Positions 8,711 through 19,408 are shown, counted from the first letter of the stretch. The stretch is DNA of 59,238 nt from Denitromonas iodatirespirans (GCF_018524365.1 NZ_JAEKFT010000028.1:1-59238), one strand, 5' to 3'. Numbers and translations are program-made. Notes: generated from the sequence alone by a model not told the origin.

Positions 8711-10389
8711 TTGCGTCCCTCCTCGTTGGCGCCGAGCCATTCCTTGATCAGATTGGCGACCAGTTTCGGGTTGTCCTTGGCCGTTTCGCGCGCCCGCGCC
8801 AGCTTGGCTTCGTAGCTGCTGGCCTGACGTGCGCCGGACGACAGGCTGACTTCCGCGCCTTCTTCATCGTAGCCGGTTTCGCCTTCGCCGGCGGCGGCAG
8901 CGCCACCGGCTTCTTCCCCGGCCGGCTTGGGTGCCAGCGTCTTCATCAGCGGCTTGATCACGCCGAAGGCCACGTAGGCCAGCACGGCGATGACCAGCAG
9001 GTAGCGCAGTGCCTGTTTGCCGAGGTCGATCATCTCGGGGTCTTTCCACAGCGGCAAGTCGGGCAGGGCCTCGGTGGCGCCGGCGGCGAAGGCGCTGTTG
9101 GCCACGTTGAGGCTGTCGCCGCGCTCGGCATTGAAGCCCATGGCCTCGCGCACCAGGTTGTTGATGCGGGCGATCTCCTCGTCCGACAGGGCCTCGGTCG
9201 TCTCCTTGCCATTCTTGTCGGTGACGGTGCGATGGTTGATGACCACCGCCACCGACAGCCGGCGGATGGTGCCCATCGCGCGCTTGGTGTGCTGGATGCT
9301 GCGGTCCACCTCGTAGTTGGTGGTGGCGTTGGTGTTGCGGGTCAGCACATTGCCGTCGGCGCCGGTGGCTGCACCATTGGCTTCGGGCGTGGTGATCGGC
9401 GCGGTGGCCGGCACCGGCGGCTGGTTGCTGAGCGCGCCGGGCACGCCCTGGGCGCCCGGGTCGCGGGTGAGCACCTCGCTGGTTTGCTGCGAGCGGATGG
9501 CCTGCTGCGGCGAGGGGTTGGGCTTGTAGATCTCATCGGTCTGCTCGACCCGGTTGAAGTCGACATCCGCCGTTACCTGGGCGCGGAAGTTGCCCTTGCC
9601 GACCATTGGCTCGAGGATCGTCTCGATGCGCCGCACATAGGTCGATTCGAGTTCATCCACATAGCGCAGCTGGGTCGGATCGAGCCCCGCGGCGCGCAGC
9701 GGGTCGTTGGTGTTGGTGAGCAGCTTGCCGGTCTCGTCGATCACGCTGACGCTGCCGTTGTCCATGTTGGGCACGCTGGAGGACACCAGGTGCACGATGC
9801 CGGCCACCTGGGCCCCGTTCAGGTCGCGGCCGGCGCGCATGTTCACGAACACCGAGGCGGTGGGTTTTTGCTGGTCGCGCAGGAAGGCGCTGCGCTTGGG
9901 AATCGCCAGATGCACGCGTGCATTGGCCACCGAGCCGATGGCCTGGATGGTGCGCGCCAGCTCGCCTTCGAGCGCGCGCTGGTAGTTCACCTGCTCATGG
10001 AACTGCGAGACGCCGAGCTTCTGGTTCTCCATCAGTTCGAAGCCGACCATGCCGCCGCGCGGCAGGCCCTGGGCGGCCAGCTGCAGGCGGATGTCGTGCA
10101 CCCGCTCGCTCGGCACCATGATCGCGGCGCCGCCCGGGGTGAACTTGTAGGGCACGTTCTGCTGCTGAAGCGCCGTCACGATGGCGCCGCCGTCGCGCTC
10201 CTCCAGATTGGAGAACAGCACGGCGTAGTCTGCCGACTTGCTCCACAGCAGCACCCCGACGATCAGCGCGATGCCGGCGGCCAGCGCGGCCATCAGCGCC
10301 AGCTTCTGGCGTGCCGACATGGCGACGAAGTTGTCGATCACTTGCTGTATCGGTGAGCCGGGGGCGGCGGCTTCTTGCGCGGTGGCCAT
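8707..10389 (-). CDS. fliF: Flagellar MS-ring protein FliF
   Basis: FliF builds the MS ring in the inner membrane, the first structure of the basal body. The 560-residue product has an N-terminal transmembrane helix (about residues 31-49), the ring-building motifs and periplasmic domain ([31 protein letters not shown]), and a second membrane helix near residues 453-475. A C-terminal acidic tail that binds FliG follows. It is the first gene of the minus-strand operon fliFGHIJKLMN. The 172-base region shared with flrB holds only a weak -24/-12-like sequence on the minus strand. Confidence 0.97.
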   Translation of the reverse strand: MATAQEAAAPGSPIQQVIDNFVAMSARQKLALMAALAAGIALIVGVLLWSKSADYAVLFSNLEERDGGAIVTALQQQNVPYKFTPGGAAIMVPSERVHDIRLQLAAQGLPRGGMVGFELMENQKLGVSQFHEQVNYQRALEGELARTIQAIGSVANARVHLAIPKRSAFLRDQQKPTASVFVNMRAGRDLNGAQVAGIVHLVSSSVPNMDNGSVSVIDETGKLLTNTNDPLRAAGLDPTQLRYVDELESTYVRRIETILEPMVGKGNFRAQVTADVDFNRVEQTDEIYKPNPSPQQAIRSQQTSEVLTRDPGAQGVPGALSNQPPVPATAPITTPEANGAATGADGNVLTRNTNATTNYEVDRSIQHTKRAMGTIRRLSVAVVINHRTVTDKNGKETTEALSDEEIARINNLVREAMGFNAERGDSLNVANSAFAAGATEALPDLPLWKDPEMIDLGKQALRYLLVIAVLAYVAFGVIKPLMKTLAPKPAGEEAGGAAAAGEGETGYDEEGAEVSLSSGARQASSYEAKLARARETAKDNPKLVANLIKEWLGANEEGRK

Positions 10390-10561
10390 GCTGTCGGTCC
10401 TTGACGGAATCGCTTTGACGGATGAGACGCATTGTCTGCGCCGCGCCGCAAAAGCTTAGGCAGAATAAGCGGCAGTTTTTGCCGCCTATTTGCCGCCTGT
10501 AAACTCAAGGTCCACCCGTAGGCTTCGCACTGTGGAAAAGCGTCTACCTAACGAGCCCGCC

Positions 10562-11681
10562 ATGACCGAGACCGCCGCGCCGTCGCTCGACGCCGCCCAG
10601 CTGGCCGAAGCCTTTGCCCTGTTCAACCGCGCCTCGGCCGAGTTGACCGATGCCTACGCCGGCCTGCAAGGGCAGGTGGCCCAGCTCAACGAGCGGCTGA
10701 CGGTGCTGATGACCGCGCTGCCGGCCGGGGTGCTGGTGCTCGACCGGCAGGGCGTCGTGGTGCAGGCCAACCGCGCGGCGCAGAACTGGCTCGGCGACTC
10801 GGTCGAGGGCACCGCCTGGGCCACGCTCGGCCAGCAACTGCTGCCCACCGAAACGCCGGGCGAACTCAAACTGGGGGAGGGCGACGAGGCGCGGCGCATC
10901 GCCTTGTCGTCGACCAGCCTGGAGTCGGGCGAGGGCAGCATCGTGCTGATGCACGACGTGACCCACACCCACCGCATGCAGCGCGAGGCCGAGCGCAACG
11001 CGCGCCTGGCCGCCATGGGCGAGATGGTCGCCGGCCTGGCGCACCAACTGCGCACGCCGCTGTCGGCCGCCTTGCTGTACACCGCCACGCTCGGCAAGGC
11101 GCAGCTGGCCGAATCCGAGCGCGGGCGCATCGCCGAGCGCGCCGTCGAGCGCATGCGCCATCTCGAACGCCTGATCCGCGACATGCTGCTGTTCGCCCGC
11201 GGCGATTGCCTGGGCCGCGAACCGGTGCCGGTGTGTGCACTCACCGAAGAGCTGACCCACACCCTGGAACCCATCGCCCGCCAGCGCGACATCGTGTTCA
11301 CCCACGCCTGCGAATGCGGCACCACCCGGCTGATGGCCGACCGCAAGGCGCTGGCCGGCGCGCTCACCAACCTGCTCGAAAACGCCCTGCAATTCACTCC
11401 CGCCGGCGGCCGCGTCAGCCTGCTGGCCACCTGCGACGCGCGGAAGGTGAGCTTTGTGGTCGAAGACACCGGCGCCGGCATCTCGGCCGACCAGCAGGAG
11501 CGTTTGTTCGAACCCTTTTTCACCACGCGCGCCGAAGGCACCGGGCTGGGCCTGGCCATCGCGCGCGGCGTGGCCCGCGCCCACGGCGGCGACATCGACC
11601 TGGTGTCCCACCCCGGCGAGGGCACCCGTTTCCGGCTGGTGGTCCCGCTGACCGCCGGCCACATTGCCGAAGAGAACGCCC

Positions 11682-11689
<8 letters not shown>
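10562..11689 (+). CDS. flrB: Flagellar two-component sensor kinase, FlrB/FleS type
   Basis: This soluble histidine kinase probably phosphorylates FlrC to activate middle flagellar genes. The 375-residue product has no membrane segment. It has an N-terminal coiled coil, a PAS domain (LPAGVLVLDRQGVVVQANRAA), and an H-box with the phosphoacceptor in GLAHQLRTPLSAA. The ATPase boxes follow: N (LTNLLENALQF), G1 (VEDTGAGIS) and G2 (GTGLGLAIARG). The start chosen is the ATG at 10562 (MTETAAPS); an in-frame start 72 bases upstream is less likely. It overlaps flrC by eight bases and diverges from fliF. Confidence 0.92.
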
Positions 11690-13046
<1,357 letters not shown>

Positions 13047-13057
13047 ACCCGCCGGCT

Positions 13058-13073
13058 TGGCACGTGCCTTGCT
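13058..13073 (+). promoter_or_regulatory. Sigma-54 (-24/-12) promoter of fliE
   Basis: TGGCAC-GTGCC-TTGCT matches the consensus TGGCAC-N5-TTGC(A/T), with exactly ten bases between the invariant GG (13059-13060) and GC (13071-13072). It starts 12 bases after the flrC stop and ends about 40 bases before the fliE ATG, placing the expected start of transcription near 13084. Confidence 0.85.
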
Positions 13074-13114
13074 GATATAACGCCACCGATCAAGCAGGAA
13101 TTGCTGGAATTCTC

Positions 13115-13441
13115 ATGGACAGTCGCGGCATCGACCAAGTACTGAGCGAACTGCGTGCCACCGCCACTCAGGCGGCCGGCGGCAAGAGCGCGTCCGCGCC
13201 CACCGAAACCGCCGACGGCGTGAGCTTCAACGACGCGCTCAAGAACGCGCTGGCCGACGTCAGCGCCGCCCAGCAGGACGCACAGCAAATGGCCCAGTCC
13301 TTCTCGGCCGGCGACCCCAACGTCAACTTGCAAGACGTGATGGTCAATCTGCAAAAGGCCAACCTCAGCTTCCAGCAGATGACCCAGGTGCGCAACCGGC
13401 TGGTTTCCGCCTACCAGGACATCATGAACATGCAGGTGTGA
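13115..13441 (+). CDS. fliE: Flagellar hook-basal body protein FliE
   Basis: FliE is the adaptor between the MS ring and the rod. The 108-residue product shows the family C-terminus with NLQDVMVNLQKANLSFQQM followed by RNRLVSAYQDIMNMQV, and a variable N-terminal half. It has its own sigma-54 promoter and is transcribed alone, followed by a strong hairpin. In many relatives fliE leads the fliEFGHIJ operon; here it is separated from fliF by flrBC and faces the other way. Confidence 0.96.
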   Translation: MDSRGIDQVLSELRATATQAAGGKSASAPTETADGVSFNDALKNALADVSAAQQDAQQMAQSFSAGDPNVNLQDVMVNLQKANLSFQQMTQVRNRLVSAYQDIMNMQV

Positions 13442-13506
13442 TGGCGGGTTGATTGTCGGCCGGGGGCTCGTTCGATCGAGTCATCCCAGGCTGGATGCCA
13501 GACGTG

Positions 13507-13531
13507 AAGAAGGCCCCGAGTGGGCCTTCTT
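13507..13531. terminator. Intrinsic terminator after fliE
   Basis: AAGAAGGCCC and GGGCCTTCTT form a perfect 10-bp stem with a five-base loop. It lies between the converging fliE and thioesterase genes and could serve both strands (A/T-rich stem ends on each side). Confidence 0.8.
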
Positions 13532-13555
13532 GCTGTTCACCACTGTTCAGATCGT

Positions 13556-14110
13556 CTATATCGCCGGATCAAAGACCAGACACGTCGTGCTCGCGTGGGC
13601 GTAGAGCTTCCCGTCCGGCCCGACAATCCGGCCTTCGGCGGTCGCGACCTGGCGGCCGCCGTGAACCAGCCGGGCTTCCGCGCGGACCAGCGGCACCGCA
13701 TCGGTGAGGGCGCGGACCAGGTTGAGTTTCAGTTCCAGAGTCGTGTAGGCCTTGCCCGCGGGCAGCGTGGAGTGCACGGCACATCCCATGGCGCTGTCGA
13801 GCAGGGTTGCGAACCAGCCGCCGTGCACCGTGCCCATCGGGTTGTAGTGGTTGAAGCGGGGCTGTCCCTGGAATACGGCGAAACCGCGTTCGATGTGAAG
13901 CAGGGTGAAATCGAGCGTGGCGGCCATCGGTGGTGGCGGGATCTCGCCGGCGAGAAGCGCCTGGAAGATCTGCAACCCGCTGCGCCCGGCAACATGGGCA
14001 GACGAGACAACGCCGGGCGCCGTCTGGAGACGGGCGCGTACGGCGGCTTCTTCGTCCCGCCAGCGGGTAAGCGTTTCTTCGGGAGTCGTTGCGTCACTTG
14101 GTGCTGTCAT
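13556..14110 (-). CDS. PaaI-family hotdog thioesterase
   Basis: Probably hydrolyses an acyl-CoA thioester. The 184-residue product carries the 4HBT/hotdog signature NPMGTVHGGWFATLLDSAMG, with the HGG segment and following acidic residue expected at the active site, and a strand pair TTLELKLNLVRAL. The ATG at 14110 has an AAGGAG site seven bases upstream; the frame stays open upstream but without a better start. It shares its strand with the methyltransferase gene upstream. Its first 72 bases closely match a truncated copy at 16212-16283. Substrate unknown. Confidence 0.88.
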   Translation of the reverse strand: MTAPSDATTPEETLTRWRDEEAAVRARLQTAPGVVSSAHVAGRSGLQIFQALLAGEIPPPPMAATLDFTLLHIERGFAVFQGQPRFNHYNPMGTVHGGWFATLLDSAMGCAVHSTLPAGKAYTTLELKLNLVRALTDAVPLVRAEARLVHGGRQVATAEGRIVGPDGKLYAHASTTCLVFDPAI

Positions 14111-14187
14111 GGGGCTACTCCTTGCTGTAGGTTTCCTGGTGAGCGTTTGATGGGTGCCAGAAGGGACATCAATCTGACCGGCCAAAG

Positions 14188-14218
14188 ACGCCCCGCTCCA
14201 CCGAGCTGGGGCGTCTCC
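14188..14218 (-). terminator. Hairpin after the methyltransferase gene
   Basis: AGACGCCCCGCTC pairs with GAGCTGGGGCGTCT, leaving one bulged T and a four-base loop. On the minus strand it follows the methyltransferase stop by about 15 bases and is followed by TTT, so it probably separates that gene from the thioesterase downstream. Confidence 0.65.
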
Positions 14219-14232
14219 CTTGTGAATCCCCG

Positions 14233-15096
14233 TCAGCTTGCCGGATTGCGCGCCATGACGACCCACGCCGCGCCGTCGATCATCACCGACCGCTCGCAGG
14301 GGAGGCCCGCGAAGGCGGCACGAACCGCCGCCGAGGCGCGGGCGCGGATGTCGTCGGGCTGATCAGCAAGCGCGTGCGACAGCGGGCCGACCTCGATCGC
14401 CATCTTCACCGCGTCGTCGATCGCAGCGTCTCGCGTCTCGCCCTCGCCGAAAGGGACGGAAGCATCGAAGGGCTCGATAGCGATATCGGTAAAACCGGCT
14501 GCCGCCAGGATGCGAGCCACCCGCCCCCGGTCGCCGAACGAAAATGGACCAGGCGCTTCGGGATCGGGCGGCGCGGTCGGGGGGACAATGCCCTTGAGCG
14601 CACTTATTGGCAGGCGCACCCAGTCGTTTTCGGCGGCAGCGCGCCAGCAGACGAACGCGACCCGTCCGCCCGGCCGGAGCGCGCGTCGCATATGGGCGAA
14701 CGCCCCTGTCGGATCGTCGAAGAACATCACCCCGAAACGCGAGAACAGGATGTCGAATGCGCCCTCAGGCAGCTCGGCGCTGCTGGCGTCGGCCACCTGG
14801 AACAGCGCCGACGTGTCCTGTGGCGCAAGCGCGCGCGCTCGGCCGATCAGTGGTTCGGATATGTCCACGCCCAGCACTTGTCCCCCCGCACCGACGCGGG
14901 CGGCCAGAGCCAGACTCGACGCGCCCGCGCCGCAGCCGACGTCCAGCACGCGCTCGCCCGTCGCTGGCGCGACGGCTTCGATCGCGGCCTGGCCGAACAC
15001 TGCTGCCACGGCGTCGAGTCGGGCCTGGTTGGCGACCCAGCGCTCCCCGCTTTGACCATTCCAGTCGGTGATCTGATAAGTATTTTTCTCTGCCAT
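14233..15096 (-). CDS. Class I SAM-dependent methyltransferase
   Basis: The 287-residue product has the SAM-binding glycine motif I (RVLDVGCGAGASSLALAARV), an acidic residue after the next strand (GVDISEPLI), and the motif IV to VI region (FDILFSRFGVMFFDDPTGAF, ALRPGGRVAFVCWR). It begins MAEKNTYQITDWNGQSGERW, which places it with small-molecule methyltransferases of the UbiE/Methyltransf_11 kind. The methyl acceptor cannot be deduced. It lies between the thioesterase and a flavoprotein on the same strand, about 100 bases from the latter. Confidence 0.87.
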   Translation of the reverse strand: MAEKNTYQITDWNGQSGERWVANQARLDAVAAVFGQAAIEAVAPATGERVLDVGCGAGASSLALAARVGAGGQVLGVDISEPLIGRARALAPQDTSALFQVADASSAELPEGAFDILFSRFGVMFFDDPTGAFAHMRRALRPGGRVAFVCWRAAAENDWVRLPISALKGIVPPTAPPDPEAPGPFSFGDRGRVARILAAAGFTDIAIEPFDASVPFGEGETRDAAIDDAVKMAIEVGPLSHALADQPDDIRARASAAVRAAFAGLPCERSVMIDGAAWVVMARNPAS

Positions 15097-15196
15097 GCCA
15101 TCTCCTCGCTCTTAACTAGCTACCCTTTGATCGAGACAAGGGAAAGCCGAACCAATGCCAAAGCGACGACGCAACCGGCAAAGGGAATCTGTGCTC

Positions 15197-16090
15197 TCAA
15201 ACCACCATCGACTGCTGGGCGAAGATGCCCGCCATTGCGCCTTGCCATGATGCGGTGGTGACCGAGGGCAAGAGAGGGTTGGTGAGGTCACCGGCGGCGT
15301 AGATGCCGGGCATGCTGGTTTCGCGGCGCTCGTCAACCTTGAGGACGATGCCAAGAGGCGTGCCTACCGTGGCGAGACCCAGTGATTCATGGAGGGTTGT
15401 GGACGGCTTGTTGCGCGGCTGCGCGAACAGGATGTCGACCGCGACATTGCTGCCGGTATCGAGCTGGAGCGTGGCGCTATGGCCTTCGCGATGTGCCACC
15501 TCGATGATCCGGCCCTCGACGACAGGTTTGTTGCGCTGTGCCAGGTCGGCCCGGATATCGGGTGGAATGTCGTGACCGTCGGCGAAGACCGTCAACCTGT
15601 CGGTCCAATCGTGGAACAACCTGACCTGATTGTGCGATTGCGGGCCGGACCAGACGAGCCCCCAATGCTGGTCGGCGACTTCAAAGCCGTCGCAATAGGG
15701 GCAGGGCACGATGGAGGTGCCCCAGCCTTTGGCAAAGCCCGGTACATCAGGTATCTGGTCGACGACGCCATAACTCAGGATCAGTCGGCGCGCCTTGACG
15801 GTTTCGCCATCGCCGGTGAGGATGGAGAAATCGTCGATGGCGCCGGAGATGCTGTCGGCCCGGGCATTGACCAGTTTGATCGCGGGATAGCGCGCCAGCT
15901 GCTGCCGCGCCTCGGCCAGAATGTCCAGCGGCGGCTTGTGATCGTGGCCGAGCAGGCCATGCGAATGGCCGGCGAAGCGATTGCGCGGCAGGCCGGTATC
16001 GAGAACGGTGACCTTGCGGCGGGCACGGCCGAGCTGCAGGGCGGCGGCGAGGCCGGCAAAGCTGCCGCCGATGATGATGACGTCATTCAT
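15197..16090 (-). CDS. Thioredoxin-reductase-like FAD/NAD(P) oxidoreductase
   Basis: The 297-residue product has an N-terminal FAD dinucleotide-binding fold (VIIIGGSFAGLAAALQLG), a redox-active CxxC (VPCPYCDG, about residues 131-138) and a C-terminal flavin motif (PGIYAAGDLTN). This order is that of TrxB-type enzymes. The NADPH-binding part lacks the classical GxGxxA/G pattern (it reads LVWSGPQSHNQV), so the electron donor may differ or the enzyme may be ferredoxin-linked or an oxidase. The chosen ATG at 16090 begins directly at the FAD motif. The region upstream is the remnant of a thioesterase gene, so its original promoter may have been replaced. Confidence 0.85.
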   Translation of the reverse strand: MNDVIIIGGSFAGLAAALQLGRARRKVTVLDTGLPRNRFAGHSHGLLGHDHKPPLDILAEARQQLARYPAIKLVNARADSISGAIDDFSILTGDGETVKARRLILSYGVVDQIPDVPGFAKGWGTSIVPCPYCDGFEVADQHWGLVWSGPQSHNQVRLFHDWTDRLTVFADGHDIPPDIRADLAQRNKPVVEGRIIEVAHREGHSATLQLDTGSNVAVDILFAQPRNKPSTTLHESLGLATVGTPLGIVLKVDERRETSMPGIYAAGDLTNPLLPSVTTASWQGAMAGIFAQQSMVV

Positions 16091-16283
16091 GGTGGTGGGC
16101 TCCGTGCTCCGTGCTGTGGATGGAGGGGGATGGGCTGGGCTCGGCGCGCAATATTTGCCGTCGGAATGTGGGATTTTCCGATAATTCCTGGTTCGAGGTT
16201 TGGCGGGTGCGTATGGCCGCTTCCTCGGCCCGCCAGCGGGCAAGCGTTTCTTCGGGGAGCGTTGCGTGAGTCAGTGTTGTCAT
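16083..16283 (-). pseudogene. 5' fragment of a second PaaI-type thioesterase gene
   Basis: An open frame starting at the ATG at 16283 encodes MTTLTHATLPEETLARWRAE and then AAIRTR. This matches the N-terminus of the thioesterase at 14110 (MTAPSDATTPEETLTRWRDE, AAVRAR). The DNA of the two starts is nearly the same over about 75 bases, including CGCCAGCGGG and AAGCGTTTCTTCGGG. After about 28 codons the similarity ends and the catalytic hotdog domain is missing, so it cannot be an enzyme. The remnant reaches into the start of the flavoprotein gene. Confidence 0.7.
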
Positions 16284-16385
16284 GAGATTGACGTCCTTGA
16301 TGAAGATGTCTTGCGGCAAGCGATGGCGGTGACCAGACACGCCGGGCTCGACCGCACACCATGGTGTTGAACGAGTGACTCCGGT

Positions 16386-16700
16386 TTAGCCACGGTTTCC
16401 GAGAATGGTGCGGCGGGCACGCTCCAGCGGGTCGATCGTTGGCTGCGATTCCGGTGCGGGGCTGAGCGTGGCGTGCGTTTCGGTCGAGGCGAGAATTCGC
16501 TGGCGCGCGAGTTCCTGCGGATCGGTAGGCACCTGCGCCGCGCTCGCCGTCGTGCTACGAATGACCGCCGGATGCGGGGTGGTACTCAATATCAGCTGCC
16601 GCGCTTGCGCGTGGGGGTCCAGCGGGCGAGCGGAATCCGCCAGTGCGCCGTGGGCGGAAAGAATGAGGGCGATGCCGGACAACGCCAGGATCGGTTTCAT
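16386..16700 (-). CDS. Small secreted protein with three DP-x-x-x-AR-x-x-IL repeats
   Basis: The 104-residue product begins with a clear Sec signal peptide (MKPILALSGIALILSAHGALA, cleavage after about residue 21). The mature part holds three imperfect repeats: LDPHAQARQLIL, TDPQELARQRIL and IDPLERARRTIL, spaced by about 32 and 30 residues with Ser/Thr/Pro-rich linkers containing His. No family is recognised. The start is the ATG at 16700, preceded by an AGGAG-like sequence (CAGGAGACTC). It is monocistronic by spacing. A periplasmic or surface function is plausible from the signal peptide only. Confidence 0.65.
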   Translation of the reverse strand: MKPILALSGIALILSAHGALADSARPLDPHAQARQLILSTTPHPAVIRSTTASAAQVPTDPQELARQRILASTETHATLSPAPESQPTIDPLERARRTILGNRG

Positions 16701-16936
16701 GATGAGTCTCCTGTTGAGGTGAAACAGTTGGCGGACGGTAGCGTCTGGCTTCGCCCGACCGGTAACGCGTGTCATCCGTTCGTGGTACGCGACAAAAAAG
16801 GCCTGTGGAGGCAGCGCGGCGTCGCCCAGGTCACAGCGTCGTCACCGCGTCGAGTGCGTGATGCAGCGCTTTGCCCGCACGGGCGAAGTCCTGCATGCCC
16901 TGGTCGGCCAGCGGGCGAGCCGACAGCCCTATGCCG

Positions 16937-17875
16937 TTAGTTCCTGGCGGGTTTCGCACCGCGCGAAAGAATGATGTTGACGACTTCGTCGGGCTGATCC
17001 AGTGATCCGAAATGCCCAGCGTCGCGAATGGTCAGAACCTCAGGATTGCGCAGCGCGCGGCGGGTCTGCTCCCGGTCTTCCGGGCTCGACCAGTCGTTGT
17101 CCGAGTAGACGAGCGTGACCGGCGTCGCGATACGCGGATAGACTTGGCGGGCTTCGATCCAGCTCTGCCAGTTCTTGAACACTGAATATTCCACACGCCG
17201 GTAGCCCGGACGCAGGCCGGTACGGTAGAACTCGTGCAGCAACTCCGGTTGCAGATAGTCCGGGTTCTGAGATCCGCCTTTCAGGACGGTGTTCAGCAGG
17301 AATTCGGGCTCGATGGTATAGGCGCCGAACACATCGAACAGGCCGATGATCCAGCCGCTCCGGCTGTTGCGTATGCCGCCACCGAAACGGTCGCCGTAGT
17401 CGTAGGGATTCAGCGCTATGGCATGGCTGACGCGGTTCGGCAATTCACTGGATACCGTCAGCGCCAGCGCACCTCCGATGGACTCGCCGGCCAGGGTCAC
17501 GTCGTGCAGATCCAGCCGCGTGATGAATTCGGCGACGGAATCGCGGAACAGCTTTTCGGTGTATTCGACCGGCAAAATGGTGGATTGACCGTGCCCGGGC
17601 AAATCCAGGGCGAAGACCTGATAGTGCTTCTTGAGCACGGGCACCAGTTTCTCGAAATAGTCGAGCTGCGTTCGAATCGTGTGCAAGAGGACCAGGGGCG
17701 GCCCCTCTCCGGTCTGTAGATAACGGATGGAAAACCCGTTGCTCAACGGCAAGGTCCGTGGGGGATCTGCCTTGTTCCAAACCGCGCTGTATTCGCCGGT
17801 GCTCATGGAGGTGCAACCGAACAATACCGTGCTGGCCATGCAGAGTACGGCCAACAATGATGTGCTTGCTTTCAT
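16937..17875 (-). CDS. Lipoprotein alpha/beta-hydrolase
   Basis: The 312-residue product starts with a lipoprotein signal (MKASTSLLAVLCMASTVLFGC, lipobox Cys at about residue 21). An alpha/beta-hydrolase domain follows with oxyanion segment LLHTIRTQ, nucleophile elbow AGESIGG, an acidic strand (VYSDNDWSSPED) and catalytic His in DAGHFGSLDQP. The ATG at 17875 follows the efflux outer-membrane-factor stop by 16 bases, so the two are probably co-transcribed. Substrate unknown; it may detoxify the compound the pump exports or be an esterase of the cell envelope. Confidence 0.83.
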   Translation of the reverse strand: MKASTSLLAVLCMASTVLFGCTSMSTGEYSAVWNKADPPRTLPLSNGFSIRYLQTGEGPPLVLLHTIRTQLDYFEKLVPVLKKHYQVFALDLPGHGQSTILPVEYTEKLFRDSVAEFITRLDLHDVTLAGESIGGALALTVSSELPNRVSHAIALNPYDYGDRFGGGIRNSRSGWIIGLFDVFGAYTIEPEFLLNTVLKGGSQNPDYLQPELLHEFYRTGLRPGYRRVEYSVFKNWQSWIEARQVYPRIATPVTLVYSDNDWSSPEDREQTRRALRNPEVLTIRDAGHFGSLDQPDEVVNIILSRGAKPARN

Positions 17876-17891
17876 GCTTGCGATCCCCCGC

Positions 17892-19355
17892 TTATTTGGC
17901 TGCCATGGCTTCTGCTTGCGGCGCATCCCATCCCCCGCCCAGCGCCCGGAAGGAGGCGATGGCGGCGCGTGCCGCCTCGGTCTGCGCCTGCGCCTTGGCG
18001 TCGCGCGCCTGCAGCAGCCTGCCGTCGGCATCGAGCACCTCGATCAGGCTGACGATGCCGCCCTGGTAGGCGGAAAACGAGTTTTCGCGTGCGCGGGCAA
18101 GCGACGCTTCACCCCGTGTCAGGATGTCGACCTGGGCTTCGCGTTTGACGAGGGCCGAAAAGGCGTTCTCGACATCCTCGGTCGCCCGCAACACCGCCAG
18201 GCGCCAGGCCGCCAGGGTTTCGGCCTCCTGGCCGCGGGCGGCGGCGATCTGGGCGTCGACGCGGCCGAAGTCGAACAGGCGCCAGCGCAGCCCGAACACG
18301 CCCTGGGCCTGGCTGGCGGCCCCGCTGAAGAGATTGCCGCTGGCGATGGTGGTCGCGCTGCCCAGCAGGGCGGCGAGCGAGAACTTGGGGTAGTACTCCG
18401 ACATTGCCACGCCGATGCGCGCATGGGCCGCCGCCAGGCGCCGTTCGGCGACGATCAGGTCGGGCCGGCGCCGGATCATGTCGGCCGGGGTGCCGGTCTC
18501 GGCCAAGCCGGGCGCGACCGGAATCGGCGCCGCCGCGGCGAGTTCCGTGCGGGTGGTGCCCGGCTGCATGCCGAGGAGCACGTCCAGCGCGTTCATGGCC
18601 GCATCGAGGCCGGTTTGCAGCACCGGGATCTGTGCCTCGGCCTGGGTGAGCGAGCCCTCGGCCTGGTTCATCTGGAGTTCGGCGGCGATCCCTTTTTCGT
18701 ACTGGCGCCGGACCATGTCCAGCAGCCGGCGGCGGGTCTCCACCTGCCGGGTGGCGATGGCGATGCGCGCCTGCAGGCCGCGGATCGTCACGTACACGTC
18801 CGCCGTCTGCGCCGCCACGGCCAGGCGCGTCGCCACCGCGCCGGCCTCGGAGGCTTCATACTCGGCACGTGCGGCCTCGCGTCCGCGCCGCAGGCCGCCG
18901 AACACATCGATCTCCCAGCTCGCACCGAGATTGGCCTCGTAGGCGCTGCCGCTGCGATCGAAGCCGGGGTTGGCGTCGAGCACCTGCCCCAGCGGGGTCT
19001 CGACCGATTGGTAGGCGCGCGCAGCGCTTATACTCGCGTTGCCCGCCGGCAACAGCGCCGCATCGGCAAAGCGCAGCGATGCGCGCGCCTGGGCGACGCG
19101 AGCCGCCGCTTGTGCGATGTCCAGGTTCTGTTCGAGGGCCAAGGAAACGAAGTGCGCCAGTTGCGGATCATCGAAGGCGGCCCACCAGCGCTGGAGGTCT
19201 GCCTTGCCTTGAACCTGACGTTGCTCGACGCCCGCCTGCCCAAGGAAGCTGGGCGACAGCGCGATCTCGGGCTGCCGGTAGTCGGGCCCGACGGCGCAGC
19301 CCGTCAAGACGCTGACGCTCAGAGCAAGGGCGAGAAAGTGGGGATGGGCAAACAT
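17892..19355 (-). CDS. Outer-membrane factor lipoprotein, NodT/OprM family
   Basis: This is the outer-membrane channel of a tripartite efflux system. The 487-residue product has a lipoprotein signal (FLALALSVSVLTGC) followed by AVGPDYRQP, the typical start of mature NodT-family channels. It contains two repeated TolC-like halves with long helices (LALEQNLDIAQAAARVAQAR; DMIRRRPDLIVAERRLAAAH). The ATG at 19355 has a GAAGGA site; an upstream in-frame start is less likely. It diverges from tetR, and a 24-bp operator-like site overlaps the shared promoter region, suggesting joint control with the adaptor and pump. Confidence 0.93.
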   Translation of the reverse strand: MFAHPHFLALALSVSVLTGCAVGPDYRQPEIALSPSFLGQAGVEQRQVQGKADLQRWWAAFDDPQLAHFVSLALEQNLDIAQAAARVAQARASLRFADAALLPAGNASISAARAYQSVETPLGQVLDANPGFDRSGSAYEANLGASWEIDVFGGLRRGREAARAEYEASEAGAVATRLAVAAQTADVYVTIRGLQARIAIATRQVETRRRLLDMVRRQYEKGIAAELQMNQAEGSLTQAEAQIPVLQTGLDAAMNALDVLLGMQPGTTRTELAAAAPIPVAPGLAETGTPADMIRRRPDLIVAERRLAAAHARIGVAMSEYYPKFSLAALLGSATTIASGNLFSGAASQAQGVFGLRWRLFDFGRVDAQIAAARGQEAETLAAWRLAVLRATEDVENAFSALVKREAQVDILTRGEASLARARENSFSAYQGGIVSLIEVLDADGRLLQARDAKAQAQTEAARAAIASFRALGGGWDAPQAEAMAAK

Positions 19356-19384
19356 GGCAGTCCTTCGGGGTTGGATCATTTGGT

Positions 19385-19408
19385 GTGACTATAGTCCAAA
19401 ATGGTCAC
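19385..19408. promoter_or_regulatory. Candidate TetR operator 1 (tetR / outer-membrane factor)
   Basis: A 24-bp site begins GTGACTAT and ends ATGGTCAC. It has the same length and the same two arms as the site at 20085-20108. It lies between the divergent outer-membrane factor and tetR genes. GTGAC and GTCAC form the symmetric outer arms. Confidence 0.7.

Noticed and set aside
10390-10561. A sigma-54 promoter for fliF on the minus strand
   Set aside because: The best match (CGGCAA, five bases, CGGCA) has the right GG-GC spacing but deviates at several key positions; not enough to call.
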